Below are positions 32,870-41,415 of a DNA stretch of 64,000 bases, one piece after another. Every line of letters begins with the position of its first letter. Position 1 is the stretch's first letter. The notes under the pieces were generated by a model that worked only from the letters and a program-made list of their open reading frames with translations, ran no database searches and was not told the origin of the DNA. The translations under genes were made by a program, and so were the position numbers. Origin of the DNA: Cohnella rhizosphaerae (lineage in GTDB: Bacteria; Bacillota; Bacilli; Paenibacillales; Paenibacillaceae); NCBI RefSeq assembly GCF_029525575.1, contig NZ_JAPDIA010000009.1:248001-312000 (forward strand), given 5' to 3'.

Positions 32870-33051
32870 CCGTGCGTTTCACGCTTGAATATAAAATACA
32901 GCTCGCGGCCGTCGTTCTCGGTCTCGTGCCCGAGAACGAAGCCATGCTTGACGACCTCTTCGGGTAAGTTGCGCAGCGAGGCGGGACAATCGGCTACCGC
33001 CTGAAGCAGTAGTCTCTTTTGGAATTGGTGCACGATAGATCGGAGGAACAT
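32838..33051 (-). CDS. Possible small protein, uncertain
   Basis: On the minus strand from ATG 33051 the first 60 codons look protein-like (LLLQAVADCPASLRNLPEEV; KHGFVLGHETENDGRELYFI). A +1 correction near 32890 would end the protein with QKRKWDEAE at the long inverted repeat, whose left half would then be coding. No good ribosome site is visible, and no family was recognised. It may be a decayed gene. Confidence 0.25.
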
Positions 33052-33060
33052 ATTGGTTTA

Positions 33061-33117
33061 AATTAGTTGCAATATCATCCTATATAGCGTATTCTGTAAT
33101 TAGTTGCAATAGCATTC
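33061..33117 (+). promoter_or_regulatory. MarR-operon promoter with direct-repeat operator
   Basis: TTGCAA (33067-33072), 17-bp spacer and TATTCT (33090-33095). The 14-base sequence AATTAGTTGCAATA occurs at 33061 and again at 33098, so one copy covers the -35 box and the other lies just after the expected start of transcription. This arrangement suits autorepression by the downstream MarR protein. Confidence 0.65.
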
Positions 33118-33128
33118 TATTGGAGAGG

Positions 33129-33617
33129 ATGAGTGACATGAGCGAGCCGGGGCTTTCAGACGGCGACGGCGCAGCCGCAGGCGCCGCCGATTCGCATGGC
33201 CAGTATATATCGGCCATCTACCGTCACATGCAGGTCGTGATCGCCGCCGAGCTGGCGCCTTACCGGATCGGGAGCGGCCAGTACATTTTCCTGATGGCGA
33301 TCGCGTCCGGGCGAGCCGTTACGCAGAAGGCGCTGAGCGCGCGGCTGCTCGTCGACAAGGCGACGACGGCCAAGGCGATCGCCAAACTCGAAGCGGAAGG
33401 CTACGTGCGAAGGGATCCAGACCCCGCAGACAACCGTTATCAGCTGCTCGAACTGACTGACGAGGGAAGGCAAATCGTGCCTTATGTGAAGGAGGCGCTC
33501 GCTCGCGTAAAGGCGAGGACGCGGAAGGGGCTTTCGGACGAAGCGTACGATTCGTTCATTCAATCGTTAAAGATCGTGCTCCGCAATTTAACCGAACTGG
33601 AGGAGATTCGCGAATGA
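33129..33617 (+). CDS. MarR family transcriptional regulator
   Basis: 162 residues. Winged HTH in the centre: TQKALSARLLVDKATTAKAI as the recognition region, then KLEAEGYVRRDPDPADNRYQ as the wing, followed by LTDEGR and a C-terminal dimerisation helix. The start ATG 33129 follows GGAGAGG closely; ATG 33138 is an alternative. Its stop overlaps the next VOC gene (ATGA), so the two are translationally coupled, suggesting the MarR protein controls a small-molecule binding or resistance protein. Confidence 0.85.
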   Translation: MSDMSEPGLSDGDGAAAGAADSHGQYISAIYRHMQVVIAAELAPYRIGSGQYIFLMAIASGRAVTQKALSARLLVDKATTAKAIAKLEAEGYVRRDPDPADNRYQLLELTDEGRQIVPYVKEALARVKARTRKGLSDEAYDSFIQSLKIVLRNLTELEEIRE

Positions 33618-33982
33618 TCGTCATCCCATTTATCGTATTGGACAACTGCAAGGAAGAGATCGAGTATTATCGGACGATTTTCGGCGGCGAGATCGAGGTT
33701 TTACGCAAGCAGGGAGATAAGGTGCTCAACGCGGATCTGCACGTGGACGGCGCGACGCTGAAGTTCGCCGATACGCAGGCGGCGAAGCCGGCGCGGAAGG
33801 GCGACTACGTTAGAGTTTTCCTGAAGCTCGAGACCGAGGACGCGTTCCGAAGGGTCTACGAAGGATTGGCGGCCGGCGGCACGGTCAACGCGGAGGCGTA
33901 CGAAGCGCCGTTTAACGGACTGCTGGCGATCGTGACCGATCGCAACGGCGTTTGCTGGGTGCTTTCCTATTATCGCGATTGA
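33614..33982 (+). CDS. VOC family (PhnB-like) protein
   Basis: 122 residues. FIVLDNCKEEIEYYRTIFGG is the typical PhnB/glyoxalase-like start; NADLHVDGATLKFADTQ and GLLAIVTDRNGVCWVLSYY follow. Metal ligands are poorly conserved. It overlaps the MarR stop by four bases and is probably a ligand-binding or detoxification protein controlled by it. Confidence 0.8.
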   Translation: MIVIPFIVLDNCKEEIEYYRTIFGGEIEVLRKQGDKVLNADLHVDGATLKFADTQAAKPARKGDYVRVFLKLETEDAFRRVYEGLAAGGTVNAEAYEAPFNGLLAIVTDRNGVCWVLSYYRD

Positions 33983-34142
33983 GACGGATGTCCCGGCAAG
34001 AGGTTAACGGCAGCAGAGGTTAACGGCAACAAAGATGAAGGCAAGCAAACTTCCAAAGACAGCAATTCGTAAGAAATCCGGCACGCATCGTTGTGATACC
34101 TTGAAGGAGGATCATACAAACAGATCGGGGCGGAGGCTTATC

Positions 34143-34535
34143 ATGGGCGCATTGAAGCCGTATATCCAGTCGGAGGACGCCAGAGCGCAGGCGGACTTCT
34201 ACCTGCAGGCACTCGGCGGCAAACTGATGTCCGTCGGCACGCACGGCGAGCTGATGGGCGCAGATCATGAGCACAAGGACAAGGTTATGCATATGTGCAT
34301 CGCCGTTTCAGGAGATAACTATGTCTTTTTAGCGGATGCGATCGAGCCGGTCGACGCCGGTTCGGCGATCTCGCTGTCGATCGGCTACGGGTCGCAGGAC
34401 GAAGCGCGCGAAGCGTTCGTGAAGCTTGCCGAGGGCGGACAGATCAGGCATCCGATCGAGATGCAGCCGTTCGGCTTATACTATGGCGAGCTGACGGACA
34501 AATTCGGCATACGATGGATGATTACCGCGGGGTAG
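34143..34535 (+). CDS. VOC family (PhnB-like) protein
   Basis: 130 residues. YIQSEDARAQADFYLQALGG at the start and GLYYGELTDKFGIRWMITAG at the end are diagnostic of the PhnB/YdfO-like branch of the VOC superfamily. HMCIAVSGDNYVFLADAIEP lies in the centre. Start ATG 34143 behind GCGGAGG. Its function is unknown; it is a second VOC protein 160 bases after the MarR-coupled one and may be separately transcribed. Confidence 0.8.
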   Translation: MGALKPYIQSEDARAQADFYLQALGGKLMSVGTHGELMGADHEHKDKVMHMCIAVSGDNYVFLADAIEPVDAGSAISLSIGYGSQDEAREAFVKLAEGGQIRHPIEMQPFGLYYGELTDKFGIRWMITAG

Positions 34536-34583
34536 TTCGGCGACTGGTCGAGCTGCCCTTCGAAACGCTGCACCGGTACCCAA

Positions 34584-34751
34584 ATGGCTCAGTTGCACGG
34601 AAAAACCGTGTAACTCCGCACCGAACGCTGCCACGCATTCGCCAAGTATCGGTTCAAGACGATGGAGCTCGGGCTTCATTTTCACCGCTCGATGCCGTCC
34701 TGGTTCCAATCGTTGCTGCGGGAAATCAAGGAGGATGAGGGACTCGCATGA
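34584..34751 (+). pseudogene. Gene fragment coupled to next gene
   Basis: The frame ending with the TGA at 34749-34751 gives a protein-like tail (FAKYRFKTMELGLHFHRSMP, SWFQSLLREIKEDEGLA) whose stop overlaps the next ATG in ATGA, as in a real operon. Upstream, the same frame has ATG 34584 (MAQLHGKTV) but is cut by TAA at 34611. It is either a decayed gene or another sequence-error victim. I cannot name the family. Confidence 0.4.
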
Positions 34752-35149
34752 GTGAAGCGGTCGTACAGGCTGCGGCCGTCATCGGAGCGGCGATCGCGGC
34801 ATTGATCGCGATTTTTCATTTGCTGCTTCTGCTTGGTTTGCCGCTGGGTGCCTATAGCTGGGGAGGGAAGTACGCGGGAATATTGCCGCCGCGCGTCCGA
34901 TGGATGAGCCTGCCGTCCGCCGTCCTGCTCGCTATCATCGCGCTGATGATACTGGCGTATGCGGACGTGATCCAAATGGGCGATAGCGCCGTCGCCGTCA
35001 TCATGATTTGGGCCATTGCCGTCTTTTTCGGCCTCAACACGCTGGGCAATCTGGCATCGAAGAGCAAGCGGGAAAAAGCCGTCATGACGCCCGCGGCGGG
35101 CATGATCTTCCTTTGTAGTCTGATCGTAGCGATCTGGGGAGGCTCCTAA
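34748..35149 (+). CDS. Small integral membrane protein of unknown function
   Basis: 133 residues with four predicted TM helices: AVIGAAIAALIAIFHLLLLL, LPSAVLLAIIALMILAYA, AVAVIMIWAIAVFFGL and a C-terminal AGMIFLCSLIVAIWG. GLPLGAYSWGG between TM1 and TM2 and NTLGNLASKSKREK before TM4 recur in small membrane proteins found in Bacilli. No enzymatic motif is seen. It overlaps the preceding gene fragment by four bases. Confidence 0.65.
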   Translation: MSEAVVQAAAVIGAAIAALIAIFHLLLLLGLPLGAYSWGGKYAGILPPRVRWMSLPSAVLLAIIALMILAYADVIQMGDSAVAVIMIWAIAVFFGLNTLGNLASKSKREKAVMTPAAGMIFLCSLIVAIWGGS

Positions 35150-35178
35150 TTTGTTCCTGGCCGCGCACGATGATATGC

Positions 35179-35207
35179 TTGACCTATATATTATATCTAC
35201 TCTATAG
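35179..35207 (+). promoter_or_regulatory. Candidate promoter of the DinB gene
   Basis: TTGACC (35179-35184), 17-bp AT-rich spacer and CTATAG (35202-35207). Start of transcription would fall within about 5-10 bases of the ATG at 35215, leaving almost no leader if that start is used. Confidence 0.4.
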
Positions 35208-35214
35208 AGGAGCG

Positions 35215-35724
35215 ATGAATAGGATGTATCGATCGATCGAACAAGTCCTGAGCGACTGGAACCAGGAAGCGGCGATGACACTTAAGGTATTCGAGGGGCT
35301 GAGCGACGCTTCGCTGAAGCAAGCGGTATCCGCCACCCGCCGCAAGACGCTCGGCGAGCTCGCCTGGCATGTGGCAAGCGCGCCCGCGGGCATCCTGGGC
35401 GCCGCGGGTCTTCAGATCGCAGGACCGGATTTCAAACGGCCCGTTCCCGAGAGCGCCGCGGAGATTGTGGACGCCTACCGCAGCATGAGCGCAGCCGTAG
35501 CCGACGCGATCCAAGCCCAATGGACGGACGCGCGATTGTCCGAGAGCCTGCTCCTGTTCGGCTCGATGAACATGACTTACGACGGCGTGCTCACGCTGGT
35601 CGTTCGCCATCAAATTCACCATCGCGGCCAGATGACCATCCTGATGCGGCAGGCGGACGTCGTTCCCCCGGGCGTATACGGGCCGAACGAGGAAGAAGGC
35701 GCTGCGCGCGCAGCGCGAGGCTGA
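35215..35724 (+). CDS. DinB/YfiT-fold family protein
   Basis: About 169 residues. Four-helix bundle of the DinB superfamily with the metal-binding His triad suggested by ELAWHVASAP (His 1) and VVRHQIHHRGQMTILMRQ (His 2 and 3, H..HRGQ). Members are putative metal-dependent thiol S-transferases (bacillithiol-linked in Bacilli); this is inference from the fold. Start ATG 35215 or 35224, both behind AGAGGAG. A strong terminator follows at 35753. Confidence 0.8.
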   Translation: MNRMYRSIEQVLSDWNQEAAMTLKVFEGLSDASLKQAVSATRRKTLGELAWHVASAPAGILGAAGLQIAGPDFKRPVPESAAEIVDAYRSMSAAVADAIQAQWTDARLSESLLLFGSMNMTYDGVLTLVVRHQIHHRGQMTILMRQADVVPPGVYGPNEEEGAARAARG

Positions 35725-35752
35725 CATTCCAAGCAGGCGCACCCAAAAAAAC

Positions 35753-35786
35753 GGAGACCTTTGCCGATCGCAAAGGCTCCTTTTTT
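35753..35786 (+). terminator. Rho-independent terminator
   Basis: Stem GGAG.CCTTTGC / GCAAAGG.CTCC with loop CGATC, followed by TTTTTT. Confidence 0.85.
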
Positions 35787-35877
35787 CGTTCAGCGAGTCT
35801 TGCGTCGCGGCCTTGTCGGTTCGCGCGTTTCCACCTCTTCCAAGGCGAGGGGAATGCGGCTGCTTCGGTTTTCAGCC

Positions 35878-36000
35878 GCTATAAGCGAGAAAAGCAACGT
35901 TACTCGAGCGACGACGGTGCGGGACCGTGCTGTAAGCGAGGTAAACGCTGCTGCATGAGCAGGCAGCCGCTGTAAGCGAGAAAAGCGCGGCTACAGGAGC
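35878..36000. repeat. Three imperfect copies of an intergenic repeat
   Basis: GCT(G/A)TAAGCGAGAAAAGC-like segments begin at 35878, 35929 and 35969 (spacing 51 and 40 bases) with partly conserved following sequence. They lie in a 430-base gene-free gap before the PHP hydrolase gene. No gene is supported here. Confidence 0.6.
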
Positions 36001-36024
36001 CGTACCTATGCAGCGACCAAACGA

Positions 36025-36062
36025 AAAGACCTTCAGAGTCTGCTGACTTGAAGGTCTTTCTG
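36025..36062. terminator. Stem-loop before the PHP gene
   Basis: AAAGACCTTCA / TGAAGGTCTTT, 11-bp stem with a 13-base loop, followed by CT. It could terminate transcription reaching from either side, leaving the 36063-36212 segment for the promoter of locus 2. Confidence 0.6.
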
Positions 36063-36212
36063 CGTGGCGCAGAACACATCTCCATGCCCTCGTCCCCCCG
36101 ATCCTTTACACAGATTTGTTTTTTTTGGACATACTGCTCGAACATTTCGGTATTAAATTTATAGCTGTGGGATCGTTCCCATACCACGCCATTAAAAAAA
36201 GGGAGTCCTGTC

Positions 36213-37712
36213 ATGCTGATCGATATCCGTGCGAACGCGACTCCCGAAGACTCCCGTACGCACGTCCGCTTCGCCTTTAAGCTGGACGAGCCGGCATATG
36301 CGGTACGAATTCATTTCGAATATTCGCCCAAGCGATTGGACGACGACGGCAGAGCGCGCGAGCTGCTGGAACAGAGCTTTGAAAAATACGTCCTTCCGGA
36401 GCAACTGGCGCTCGCCAAGGAAAGGCTCGACCGGTCTTTGCCGCTCAACAACCTCATTACGTTGTCGGTGGACGACCCGGACGGCTGCCGCGGTGCCTGT
36501 CACCGCCCCGATCCGGTCCAGTCTCTAACGATCTCCGAGCGCGAAGTGTCTCCGGGCTTAGTGAAAGGCAAACTCGCGGCGGGGGAATGGACGATCACGC
36601 TTAGCCTGCATGCCATCGTCTCCGACAACTGCGCCTATCGCCTGCAAGTATGGACGGCGGACGAGGAACGGAAGGGGGGAGCGGCCATGAGATGGACGGC
36701 CTGCGAGCTGCACGCACACACGCTTCATAGCGACGGCAAAATGACGCTGACGGAGCTTGCGTCGGCGGCGGCCAAGCTCGGCTTCGAGTGCGTGGCGCTC
36801 ACCGATCACAATACGATGTCGGGCCTGGCGGACAAGGAAACGGCGGAGCGCCGAGCGGGAATCGCGATCTTGCCCGGCATGGAGTGGACGACATTCCACG
36901 GACACATGGTCACCGTCGGCCAGGCGGAATACGTCGACTGGCGGCACGCGAATGCCGGCAATATCCACGACGGCGTGTCCGCCGTCCATGCGCGCGGCGG
37001 CGTCGCCGGACTCGCGCATCCGTTTCGCATCGGAAGTCCCGCTTGCACGGGCTGTTACTGGGAGTACGAGGTGGACGATTGGAACGACTTCGACTATATC
37101 GAGGCCTGGTCGGGCACATTTGCGCCGATCAAGACGGACAATGCGCGCGCGTTCTCGTTGTGGACGGACAAGCTGAACGAGGGCTATCGGCTGGCGGCTA
37201 CGTCCGGACGCGATTGGCACGAAGACGCAGAGACGGACGAGCCGATCTCGGTCACCTATCTCCGCCTTGAAGACGAGTCGAGACCGATCGGCGAGGAGGC
37301 GGTAGAGGCGCTGCGCCGGGGCCGGGTATCGGTCACGATCGGTCCGCTGGTCACGCTGGAAGTTGATACATCCGCCGCCTCCTGCCGGATCGGAGATGTC
37401 GTCCCGGCCGGCGAACCCGAGGCAATCGTCCGGATCGGGATCGACTTCTCCGTCCGCCAAGGTCTGTGGGCGCTTGCCGATCCCGCTTACCGCATACGCT
37501 TGTCCTCAAATAGGGGCGTACTGGAAGAAAGCGCGGTCCGGGATATGGAAGGGACGCAGGGGACTCAGGGGACACAGGGGACACAGGGGATGCAGGCATT
37601 CCGCATGTCCGTGCAAACCGAAGGCTTGTCATGGATGCGGGCCGAGTTGTGGGGAAACGTCCGCGGCGTGACGACGATGATCGCTTTTACCAACGCCATT
37701 TATTTCGATTAG
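36213..37712 (+). CDS. CehA/McbA-type PHP-domain metallohydrolase
   Basis: 499 residues, single intact frame. An N-terminal beta-rich domain (about residues 1-165) precedes the PHP domain: CELHAHTLHSDGKMTL (H-x-H), VALTDHNTMSG (D-H-N), GMEWTTFHGH (E and H) and GLAHPFRIG (H), then a C-terminal beta segment. These residues form the multinuclear metal site of PHP phosphoesterases; CehA/McbA members hydrolyse phosphodiesters or carbaryl-type esters. Start ATG 36213 behind AAAGGGAG. It is the first gene of locus 2 and is followed eight bases later by a GDPD, which points to phosphodiester metabolism. A 9-bp coding repeat lies near the C-terminus. Confidence 0.85.
   Translation: MLIDIRANATPEDSRTHVRFAFKLDEPAYAVRIHFEYSPKRLDDDGRARELLEQSFEKYVLPEQLALAKERLDRSLPLNNLITLSVDDPDGCRGACHRPDPVQSLTISEREVSPGLVKGKLAAGEWTITLSLHAIVSDNCAYRLQVWTADEERKGGAAMRWTACELHAHTLHSDGKMTLTELASAAAKLGFECVALTDHNTMSGLADKETAERRAGIAILPGMEWTTFHGHMVTVGQAEYVDWRHANAGNIHDGVSAVHARGGVAGLAHPFRIGSPACTGCYWEYEVDDWNDFDYIEAWSGTFAPIKTDNARAFSLWTDKLNEGYRLAATSGRDWHEDAETDEPISVTYLRLEDESRPIGEEAVEALRRGRVSVTIGPLVTLEVDTSAASCRIGDVVPAGEPEAIVRIGIDFSVRQGLWALADPAYRIRLSSNRGVLEESAVRDMEGTQGTQGTQGTQGMQAFRMSVQTEGLSWMRAELWGNVRGVTTMIAFTNAIYFD
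37552..37596 (+). repeat. Five 9-bp coding units (Gly-Thr-Gln)
   Basis: Units of the form GGACNCAGG encode a Gly-Thr-Gln repeat in the PHP protein near its C-terminus. It resembles the 9-bp Ala-Ser-Asp repeat in the locus-1 kinase and could vary in copy number without frame loss. Confidence 0.85.
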
Positions 37713-37719
37713 GAGCAGA

Positions 37720-38478
37720 ATGCCGATGAACGATTTTCCACTGATCACCGCGCATACCGGATGCATGGGCACGCCGGACAATTCCGTCGAATCCGCCCGG
37801 GCGGGCCTGTCTCTGGGCGCGGACATCGTCGAAGACGACATTCGGGTCACCCGCGACGGCGTCCTCGTGCTGAGCCATGACGATCGCGTCGTGCTGGCCG
37901 ACGGACGGATCGCAAGCTTGTCCCGTCTGACCCTGCAAGAGCTGGACGCAGGGCTGGCGGCGCCGATCGTCCGGCTCGAGACCGTGCTCGATCTATTAAC
38001 CGGCAGCGGCGGGCAAACCCGAATGAATCTGGACCTCAAGACGGACGATTGCGTCGAGCCCATCATGGCGCTCATCCGGAAGCGGGACCTCGCGGACCGG
38101 GTGCTGCTGACCGGCTGCGAATACGGCAGAGCGGTTCGGGCGAACGACGTGGACGGCGGCATCGCGAAGCTGTTGAACGTCGATATCGGCAGCTTCCGAT
38201 CGTCCGCCTATGCCGAAGCGGCCAGAATGGCCTGCGAGCAAGCGCTGCGCGCCGACTGCTTCGGTCTCAACGTGCCCTATCAGCTTGCCCTGCCGGAGCT
38301 TATGACGCTCGCATCCGATCGCGGACTGTCGGTATTCGTCTGGACTATCGGCGAGGCGCAGGACATGAAGAAGTACGCGGAGCTGGGCGTCCAGTCGATT
38401 ACGACGCGGGACGTCGCGACGCTGCTGCGCGTCAAGCAAGGCTGGTTAGGAGAGGGGCGGTGCGGGCATGACCTATAA
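37720..38478 (+). CDS. Glycerophosphodiester phosphodiesterase (GDPD) family protein
   Basis: 252 residues. TIM-barrel GDPD with AHTGCMGTPDNSVESARAGL (the His-containing first strand, NSVES in place of NT..S), EDDIRVTRDGVLVLSHDDRV (catalytic E-x-D and the second His) and MNLDLKTD later. No signal peptide, so it acts in the cytoplasm on imported substrate, releasing glycerol-3-phosphate or an analogous phosphate plus alcohol. ATG 37720 follows AGGAG; ATG 37726 is an alternative. It overlaps the LacI regulator by 11 bases. UgpQ in the E. coli ugp operon is the functional analogue by context. Confidence 0.8.
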   Translation: MPMNDFPLITAHTGCMGTPDNSVESARAGLSLGADIVEDDIRVTRDGVLVLSHDDRVVLADGRIASLSRLTLQELDAGLAAPIVRLETVLDLLTGSGGQTRMNLDLKTDDCVEPIMALIRKRDLADRVLLTGCEYGRAVRANDVDGGIAKLLNVDIGSFRSSAYAEAARMACEQALRADCFGLNVPYQLALPELMTLASDRGLSVFVWTIGEAQDMKKYAELGVQSITTRDVATLLRVKQGWLGEGRCGHDL

Positions 38479-39473
38479 CATCAAGGAGATCGCTTCGCTG
38501 GCCGGCGTATCCAAGTCGACGGCTTCGAGAGTCATATCCGGCAACGGTTATGCGAGCCCCGAAGCCAGGGCGCGCGTGCTCGAAGTCGTCGAGCAATTGC
38601 AGTACAAGCCGAATGCGGTGGCGAGGGCGATGGTCGCCAAGCGGACGAACAACATCGGCGTGATCGTGTTCCGCGAGCGGCAGCCGATCGTCTCCCATCC
38701 GCTGTACGGCAAGCTGATCGACGCGATCCTCGAAGCGGCCGAAGGGCTTGGCTACTCGGTGCTGCTCAAGACCGATCGGGAGATGTCGGTCCGCTCGGCG
38801 GATCACATGCTGGAGCGGCGCGTCGACGGCCTCATTCTGATCAGCAGACTGCGCAAAAACGTCGTCGACCACGTCAAGAAGTACAACCTCCCTTACCTGA
38901 TGGTGAACGGCTCGACCGACGATCCGGACGTCATCCACCTCGTCAGCAACGACGAGGAGGGCGGCGCCAAGGCGGCCGCTTACTTGCACGGCCTCGGGCA
39001 CCGGCGGTTTTTCGTCATCGCGGGACCTCAGGAGCATCGAAGCCACCATCTCCGGCTGGAGGGGTTCAAGCAAGGGCTGCAGCAGCTCGGCGTCCCGGCG
39101 TCGGACCTGGCCGTCGTCTTGTCCCCGGAGTCGAACCTCGAGCAGGGCGCCCGGCTTATGGCGGAGCACTTCGGGACTTTCATCGGAGGCGGTTATACCG
39201 TGCTTTTCACCACGAACGACATGCTGGCGCTCGGCGCCATGAAGGTGCTGCTGCAGCGATCGGTCCGCATACCCGAACAAGCGGCGGTGATGGGCTTCGA
39301 CGATATCGACTTCGCGGCGGCGTACGCGCCGGCGCTGACGACGGTCAAGGTCGATACGAACCGGATGGGGTACGACGCCGTCGCTTTGCTCGACCGCCTC
39401 ATTCATCAAGAAGAGGTCCTGTCTAAAAAAGAACGAATTCGCCAGCGAAATCCTGATTCGCGAATCGACTTGA
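38468..39473 (+). CDS. LacI-family transcriptional regulator (frame-broken at 3' end)
   Basis: About 335 residues. N-terminal HTH YNIKEIASLAGVSKSTASRV with hinge QYKPNAVARAM, then the periplasmic-binding-protein-like effector domain (IGVIVFRER; DGLILISR; VMGFDDIDFA). An A6 run at 39425-39430 adds a base; the repaired C-terminus NEFASEILIREST ends at 39473, a normal LacI ending, just ahead of the AGAAGGAGG that serves the permease. It likely represses the adjacent importer genes and is released by their substrate or its product. Confidence 0.9.
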
Positions 39474-39491
39474 GAAGGAGGCGCGAGCCTT

Positions 39492-40316
39492 GTGGGCTGG
39501 TATTTTAAAGCCATCGGCAGACGAAGAATCATCGAATTTATTCTACTGACGGTGTTCGCCGTGTTTTTCGCGGGCCCCTTGCTGAATCTGGTCGTGCTGG
39601 CCTTCAGCGGCCAATGGACGTATCCCGATCTGCTGCCCCATCAATGGTCCTTTAAATGGTGGAAGTTTGTGTTCGAACAGGACGACGTCGCCAAGTCGAT
39701 CGGGCTGTCCTTCCTGATCGCGACGATCGTCACCGCGCTGTCCATCGTTCTCTGCATTCCGGCGGCTTACGCGTTCGCCCGTATTCGTTTCCCTTTCAAA
39801 AGAGTGTTTTTGTTCTCCTTCCTGCTGACGCACGCCTTTCCGAAAATGGGCCTCTACGTATCGATCGCCGTGCTGTTCTACAAAGTGGGACTCATGAACA
39901 CGATGCTCGGCGTCGTCCTCGTGCACATGATCAACGTCCTTATGTTCATGACCTGGATTCCGACCGCGGCCTTCCGCAACATTCAAGCCGCCCAGGAGGA
40001 ATCGGCCCGGGACGTCGGCGCGACGCCGCTGCGCGTATTCCGCAGCATCACGCTGCCGATGGCGATGCCGGGCATCATGGTCGCCTCCGTATTCACGTTC
40101 CTCAACTCGCTCGACGAAGCGCAAGGGACGTTCCTGGTCGGCATCCCCGACATCAAGACGATGCCGATCATCATGTACTCGATTATATCGGACTTTCCGA
40201 GCAGCGCCGGCGCGGTATTTTCGATCATCCTGACGGCGCCGACCATCATTCTGCTCGTGGCCGCCCAGCGTCTCATCAGCGCGGACGTGATGGCCAGCGG
40301 ATTTCAAGTGAAATAA
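39492..40316 (+). CDS. ABC transporter permease (inner membrane, PotC/UgpE-like)
   Basis: 274 residues, six TM helices. It starts at GTG 39492, ten bases after AGAAGGAGG. First TM IIEFILLTVFAVFFAGPLLN; EAA loop EESARDVGATPLRVFRSITL. It differs from the YtcP type of loci 1 and 3 and fits the importers that carry their own ATPase (2-TM-gene plus ATPase arrangement, spermidine/Fe/thiamine/ugp class). It pairs with the permease at 42612-43455. Confidence 0.85.
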   Translation: MGWYFKAIGRRRIIEFILLTVFAVFFAGPLLNLVVLAFSGQWTYPDLLPHQWSFKWWKFVFEQDDVAKSIGLSFLIATIVTALSIVLCIPAAYAFARIRFPFKRVFLFSFLLTHAFPKMGLYVSIAVLFYKVGLMNTMLGVVLVHMINVLMFMTWIPTAAFRNIQAAQEESARDVGATPLRVFRSITLPMAMPGIMVASVFTFLNSLDEAQGTFLVGIPDIKTMPIIMYSIISDFPSSAGAVFSIILTAPTIILLVAAQRLISADVMASGFQVK

Positions 40317-40338
40317 CGAGAAGGAGGGGATCGAAGAG

Positions 40339-41390
40339 ATGAGCGTCCAATTGGCCGTGCGCGGCCTGACCAAACGCTACAAGACCGGCGAGGGCGTCAC
40401 CGGCATTAACCTCGAAGTGAACAAGGGCGAGCTCGTGACGCTGCTCGGACCGTCCGGCTGCGGCAAAACGACCGTGCTCCGCGGCATCGGAGGATTCCTC
40501 GAGCCGGATGCGGGAGAGATTCTGATCGAGGGCAAGCGCGTGACCCAGCTGCCGCCGGAGAAACGTCCGACCTCGATGGTGTTCCAAAGCTATAATTTAT
40601 GGCCTCATATGTCGGTCTACGACAACCTGGCATTCGGACTCAAGATTCGCGGCATGCCCAAAGCCGACATCAAGAGCGCCGTCTCGGACGCGCTGCGTCT
40701 CGTGCGGCTGCCGGGCGCGGAGAAGAAATATCCGACGCAGCTGTCCGGCGGCCAGCAGCAGCGCGTCGCGCTCGCCCGCTCTCTGCTGCTGAAGCCGGCC
40801 GTGCTGCTCCTGGACGAGCCCTTCTCGGCGCTGGATGCCAAGCTGAGGCACGAGATGCGCGAAGAGCTGCGTGACATCCAGACGCAGAAGGGGCTCACGA
40901 TGGTGTTCGTCACCCATGACCAGGAAGAAGCGCTCTCCCTGTCCGACCGGATCATCGTCATGAACCACGGGCATATCGAGCAGATCGCGCCGCCGCAGCG
41001 CATTTACAACGAGCCTGAGACGCTGTACGTCGCGCAATTCATCGGGAAAATGAACTTTTTTGGAGGGGGTGGTGGACGGGGAGCGTATTCGGGTCGGCGA
41101 GCTGTCGTGGCCGAACGCGAAGCGTCTCTCGGGGGAAGGTCAAGGTGGCCGTAAGACCGGAGGACGTCGGCTTGAATGCGAGCTCGGATTATCAGGACGA
41201 ACAGGGGCCGGGATTGCCGGGGAAAATCAAACAAATCATGATTCTCGGACACTACGCGGAAGTATCGGTCGACATGGGCCAGCTCGGCACGCTCAAGGCG
41301 TTTCAATCCAAGGAGGCCATCGAGCAGCTGCGCGCGGGAGAAAACGTGCGCGTAACCTTGGCTTCCATGATCGCTTATCCAAACGATTGA
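40339..41390 (+). CDS. ABC transporter ATP-binding protein (PotA/UgpC-like; frame-broken)
   Basis: About 350 residues when repaired. Walker A GPSGCGKTT, Q-loop VFQSYNLWPHMS, signature LSGGQQQRVALARSL, Walker B LLLDEPFSALDAK, H-loop FVTHDQEEALSL, then a TOBE-type domain. Two +1 breaks: T6 41056-41061 (giving NFLEGVVDGERIRVGEL) and G5 41131-41135 (giving KVKVAVRPEDVGL). Start ATG 40339 behind AAGGAGG. It powers the importer of locus 2. Confidence 0.9.
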
Positions 41391-41415
41391 CACCATCTGA
41401 GGAGGATGAATATCC

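Noticed and set aside
32645..33004. Plus-strand open frame spanning the long inverted repeat
   Set aside because: No ribosome site, starts inside the 72-bp repeats and reads both arms of the hairpin; composition is not protein-like.
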